DNA from: Coccinella septempunctata
Taxonomy: Eukaryota > Arthropoda > Insecta > Coleoptera > Coccinellidae
Direction of reading: 5' to 3'
Length of the DNA stretch: 64,000 bases
Assembly (NCBI RefSeq): GCF_907165205.1
Contig: NC_058196.1
Span: 5,064,501-5,128,500, forward strand
The notes beneath the pieces were generated by a model that was given only the letters and a program-made list of their open reading frames with translations, made no database searches and was not told the DNA's origin. Of this stretch, positions 62,022 through 64,000 are shown in pieces; the stretch's first letter is position 1; every line of letters begins with the position of its first letter. The translations under genes were made by a program, and so were the position numbers.

Positions 62022-63932
62022 CGAGTAATTCCTTCTGATGTGTTCGCAAAAAATTTAATCGGAAACCTTCTAACTCAACGTATTTGTCAACGATGAACTG
62101 TTGAGCCAAGCGTCCAGAAAAAAGGATCGGGTTAAAATGATTTGCACGAATCATCAGACGGTAGCACTCGAATTCTAATTTTGAAATCCGTTTATTTCCA
62201 ATTGTTTTCCGCAACCCAGTCGACCATCCCAATTCTCCGTTAGGGAAAAGTAATGGATAACAGAGAGCATCAACAATTGGAGACAATTTTGGGATATCCT
62301 TAATTTGGAAACTATTACTTGTACTTATTAAATTCACACGAACTGTGCCTGGTGGAGGTATATCCCCGTCGACTGTACGAAAAATAGCGCCGATTTCGGT
62401 GGAAGTGGAAGGTGCCGCGTAGACCTTCCTGTTGGTTCCTGGTTGTTGGTGGAAATATAGGCCAAGTTGCGGAACAGAATCGTTACCACTGGTTCGTCGT
62501 GTGTCACGAACCACTTGACCTAGGGTAGAGTACATTTGGGCGTATGGGTGAGTTTCCCTCAGCAGAGCATCTATTTGCCCTAATAATCGGGGGTTGCAAC
62601 CGTCTCCAACTCCTTTTGATGCCCTCTTCTTCGTGGCTTCCCCTGAATCCACGAAATACAGCGATCCAAATGCTGGATCGGATGGACAAACATCGCCTAC
62701 TCGGTGGTATATCTGTCCTGAGACCACAACAACAGGGGCTCCTCTCGCCAAACCTTCTCTTTGAACGATTGTCGTGGAGCCGAGGGCGAGCAGCGTGTTG
62801 TAACTTCTTATATGTTGTATGAAGTTCTTCGATTGAGGGTGGTTGTTCATGATCAAAGCCTTCAGCAGGTCCGGATAAGCGGCACTCACCGGAAGGCTCA
62901 CTGCGCCTCTTTTGCAGCAAATCATATTCTCGGTGCGAAAAAATAGAGCTCCACAGAAGGAGCACTCACTACTAAGCGCCTCAACGTAATGGGCAGGCGT
63001 GTCCTCCTGATGTTCAGCGACATCACACACAACAGACGTAGAGGTTTCCGTTTCGTAATTATCGTCCTGTCCAACTTCGCAATTTTCCGATATCATCGAT
63101 GACAAAACTGCTTTTGTAGATATTCTTTCAGATGGAACGACTCCAAATGAGGAGGAATCGTATTCCTCCAGTAAATAATACTGGTCTCCATCTGACAAAT
63201 TATCCACAGAAACCATTCGCACCTCTATCGGAGTCAAATTGTAGAGCAGAACAGGAGAATAATTTTGCAATAAATAATTCAATAAATATTGGAGATTATT
63301 GAAGCTGAGCAAGCATGCTTTACCTTCCTCTTCTATACATTCACCGTTCGCCCCACGACTGTGAGAATCAAATAGATAATAGGAGTTCGCTATTTTTCCT
63401 ATACAGGTAGATAATTCCCCAGACGTAAATATAGCGGAAGTATAATTTCGAAAAACCTGTGGTAGACCTTGCGCTAACGAAATATCGAATTCTTCATGAT
63501 TTTCAATGTTTATATGACCCACAACTGAATCTTCCTCATTTATATGCAATGAAAAACAAACGTTATTGATTTTGAACTTTGGAAACACCTCCACAACTAA
63601 CAAATGATTAAAAATGGGTAAATTCCGCGAAAAAATTGATTTTAAATATAATTCATCCCCGTAATCCAAAATATTATCTATGATCGCAGTGCACCAAGCA
63701 TTGAAGGGGAGAAGTTTGCTATAAGCCAATGCAACTGCCGCGATTGCAGTACATTGGTGACCTCTGGAATCCGGACTAAATCGTAAATCATTTTGGTTTC
63801 GAGAACCTCTTATGATGGTTCTGAATATCACGGATTGCCTTTCATCATTATTATCACATTGAGAAGATGAAATTAACGGAGTCATTACTTTGTCCTTGCT
63901 GGTTCCTGCTATTCCAATTCCATCAGAAATAT
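62022..63932 (-). pseudogene. Truncated Helitron Rep/helicase gene (A4), residues 1-620
   Basis: From the ATG at 63885 the frame matches A3 through the protease-like domain (C45 and DSH kept), the zinc-binding segment and the following region, then ends at the junction. Reading continues for 66 unrelated residues into M7 to a stop at 61825. The Rep and helicase domains are gone. The intron acceptor at 63933-63935 reads AAG rather than the CAG of A2 and A3, still a possible acceptor. If expressed, it would be a protease-like domain alone. Confidence 0.93.
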
Positions 63933-64000
63933 CTTAATTTGAAAGTAATAAAATAAATATAATTTACTGAACGTGAGTGAATGTTTTCAATTCATGTGAT
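62022..64000 (-). mobile_element. A4: long Helitron unit truncated at its 3' end, continues past the right edge
   Basis: The part in view covers the first 620 residues of Rep/helicase. Everything that in A3 lies left of about 38837 is absent and the M7 5' end follows directly, through a CTCG in place of CTAG. The 5' half of the unit lies beyond 64000. Confidence 0.88.

Larger units (their letters stand above)
5810..64000 (-). mobile_element. Head-to-tail array of Helitron units (A, M and S classes)
   Basis: Sixteen junctions carry + strand CGTTATAGTATTAA followed at once by CTAG (CGAG at 62022), starting at 6794, 9738, 10504, 17939, 18705, 19471, 20196, 30880, 33820, 46778, 49785, 50550, 53474, 56415, 59435 and 62022. 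Read on the minus strand, each is a Helitron 3' end (hairpin, then CTAG) followed without spacer by the next 5' end, TTAATACTATAACG. The latter resembles the TCTATACTA-type 5' ends known for Helitrons, except that the second base is T, not C. All units face the same way. Long units carry Rep/helicase; medium and short units keep only the ends plus non-coding filler. No unique flanking DNA separates units. A satellite that captured a Helitron is the alternative reading, but hairpin and CTAG positions fit the Helitron model well. Confidence 0.85.

Noticed and set aside
5810..64000. Simple satellite DNA with no transposon identity
   Set aside because: The units carry Rep/helicase, a 3' hairpin 12 bases before CTAG in S units and a 5' end like those of Helitrons, which a plain satellite would not explain.

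Overview
This is a eukaryotic, AT-rich, transposon-only stretch, most likely from an arthropod (probably an insect). The grounds are a Ty1/copia retrotransposon with a pol of insect type, spliceosomal-looking introns, miniature inverted-repeat elements and a Helitron with an animal-type Rep/helicase. The species cannot be named from sequence alone. I see no host single-copy gene, tRNA, rRNA or CRISPR.

Layout. Bases 1-5809 are most of a Ty1/copia element on the minus strand: a decaying minisatellite (40-390), pol (581-4891), the front of gag in another frame (to 5381), a tRNA-Met primer binding site and the 5' LTR (5508-5809). Its 3' LTR lies beyond the left edge. It is inserted, with target duplication CTATT, into the structure that fills the rest of the window.

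Bases 5810-64000 are one uninterrupted head-to-tail array of related Helitron units, all pointing to the minus strand. I count 16 junctions where a 5' end beginning TTAATACTATAACG (minus strand) directly follows a 3' end of the form CTAG (one is CTCG). Three size classes alternate: long 'A' units carrying the Rep/helicase gene (A1 10504-17938, A2 20196-30879, A3 33820-46777, A4 62022 to the right edge); medium non-coding 'M' units of 2.6-3.0 kb (M0-M7); and short non-coding 'S' units of 725-766 bp (S1-S5). A3 (12,958 bp) is the only complete A unit. A1 has lost about 5.5 kb of the gene. A2 and A4 lack their 3' portions and end at internal sites joined straight to the next unit, and A2 also carries two small insertions.

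How the parts work together. A3 encodes a 1,665-residue main exon with an N-terminal cysteine-protease-like domain, a zinc-binding segment, a HUH/two-tyrosine Rep domain and a Pif1-like helicase. A short upstream exon joins it in frame through a 371-bp GT-AG intron and adds a strongly basic, probably nuclear-targeting N-terminus. Upstream of it, on the opposite strand, is a 109-residue open frame preceded by a TATATAAG box and present in all three A units that cover the region. The M and S units keep only the terminal sequences, so they look like non-autonomous passengers of the A-type enzyme. The near identity of copies suggests recent amplification, and several M units are almost duplicates of each other.
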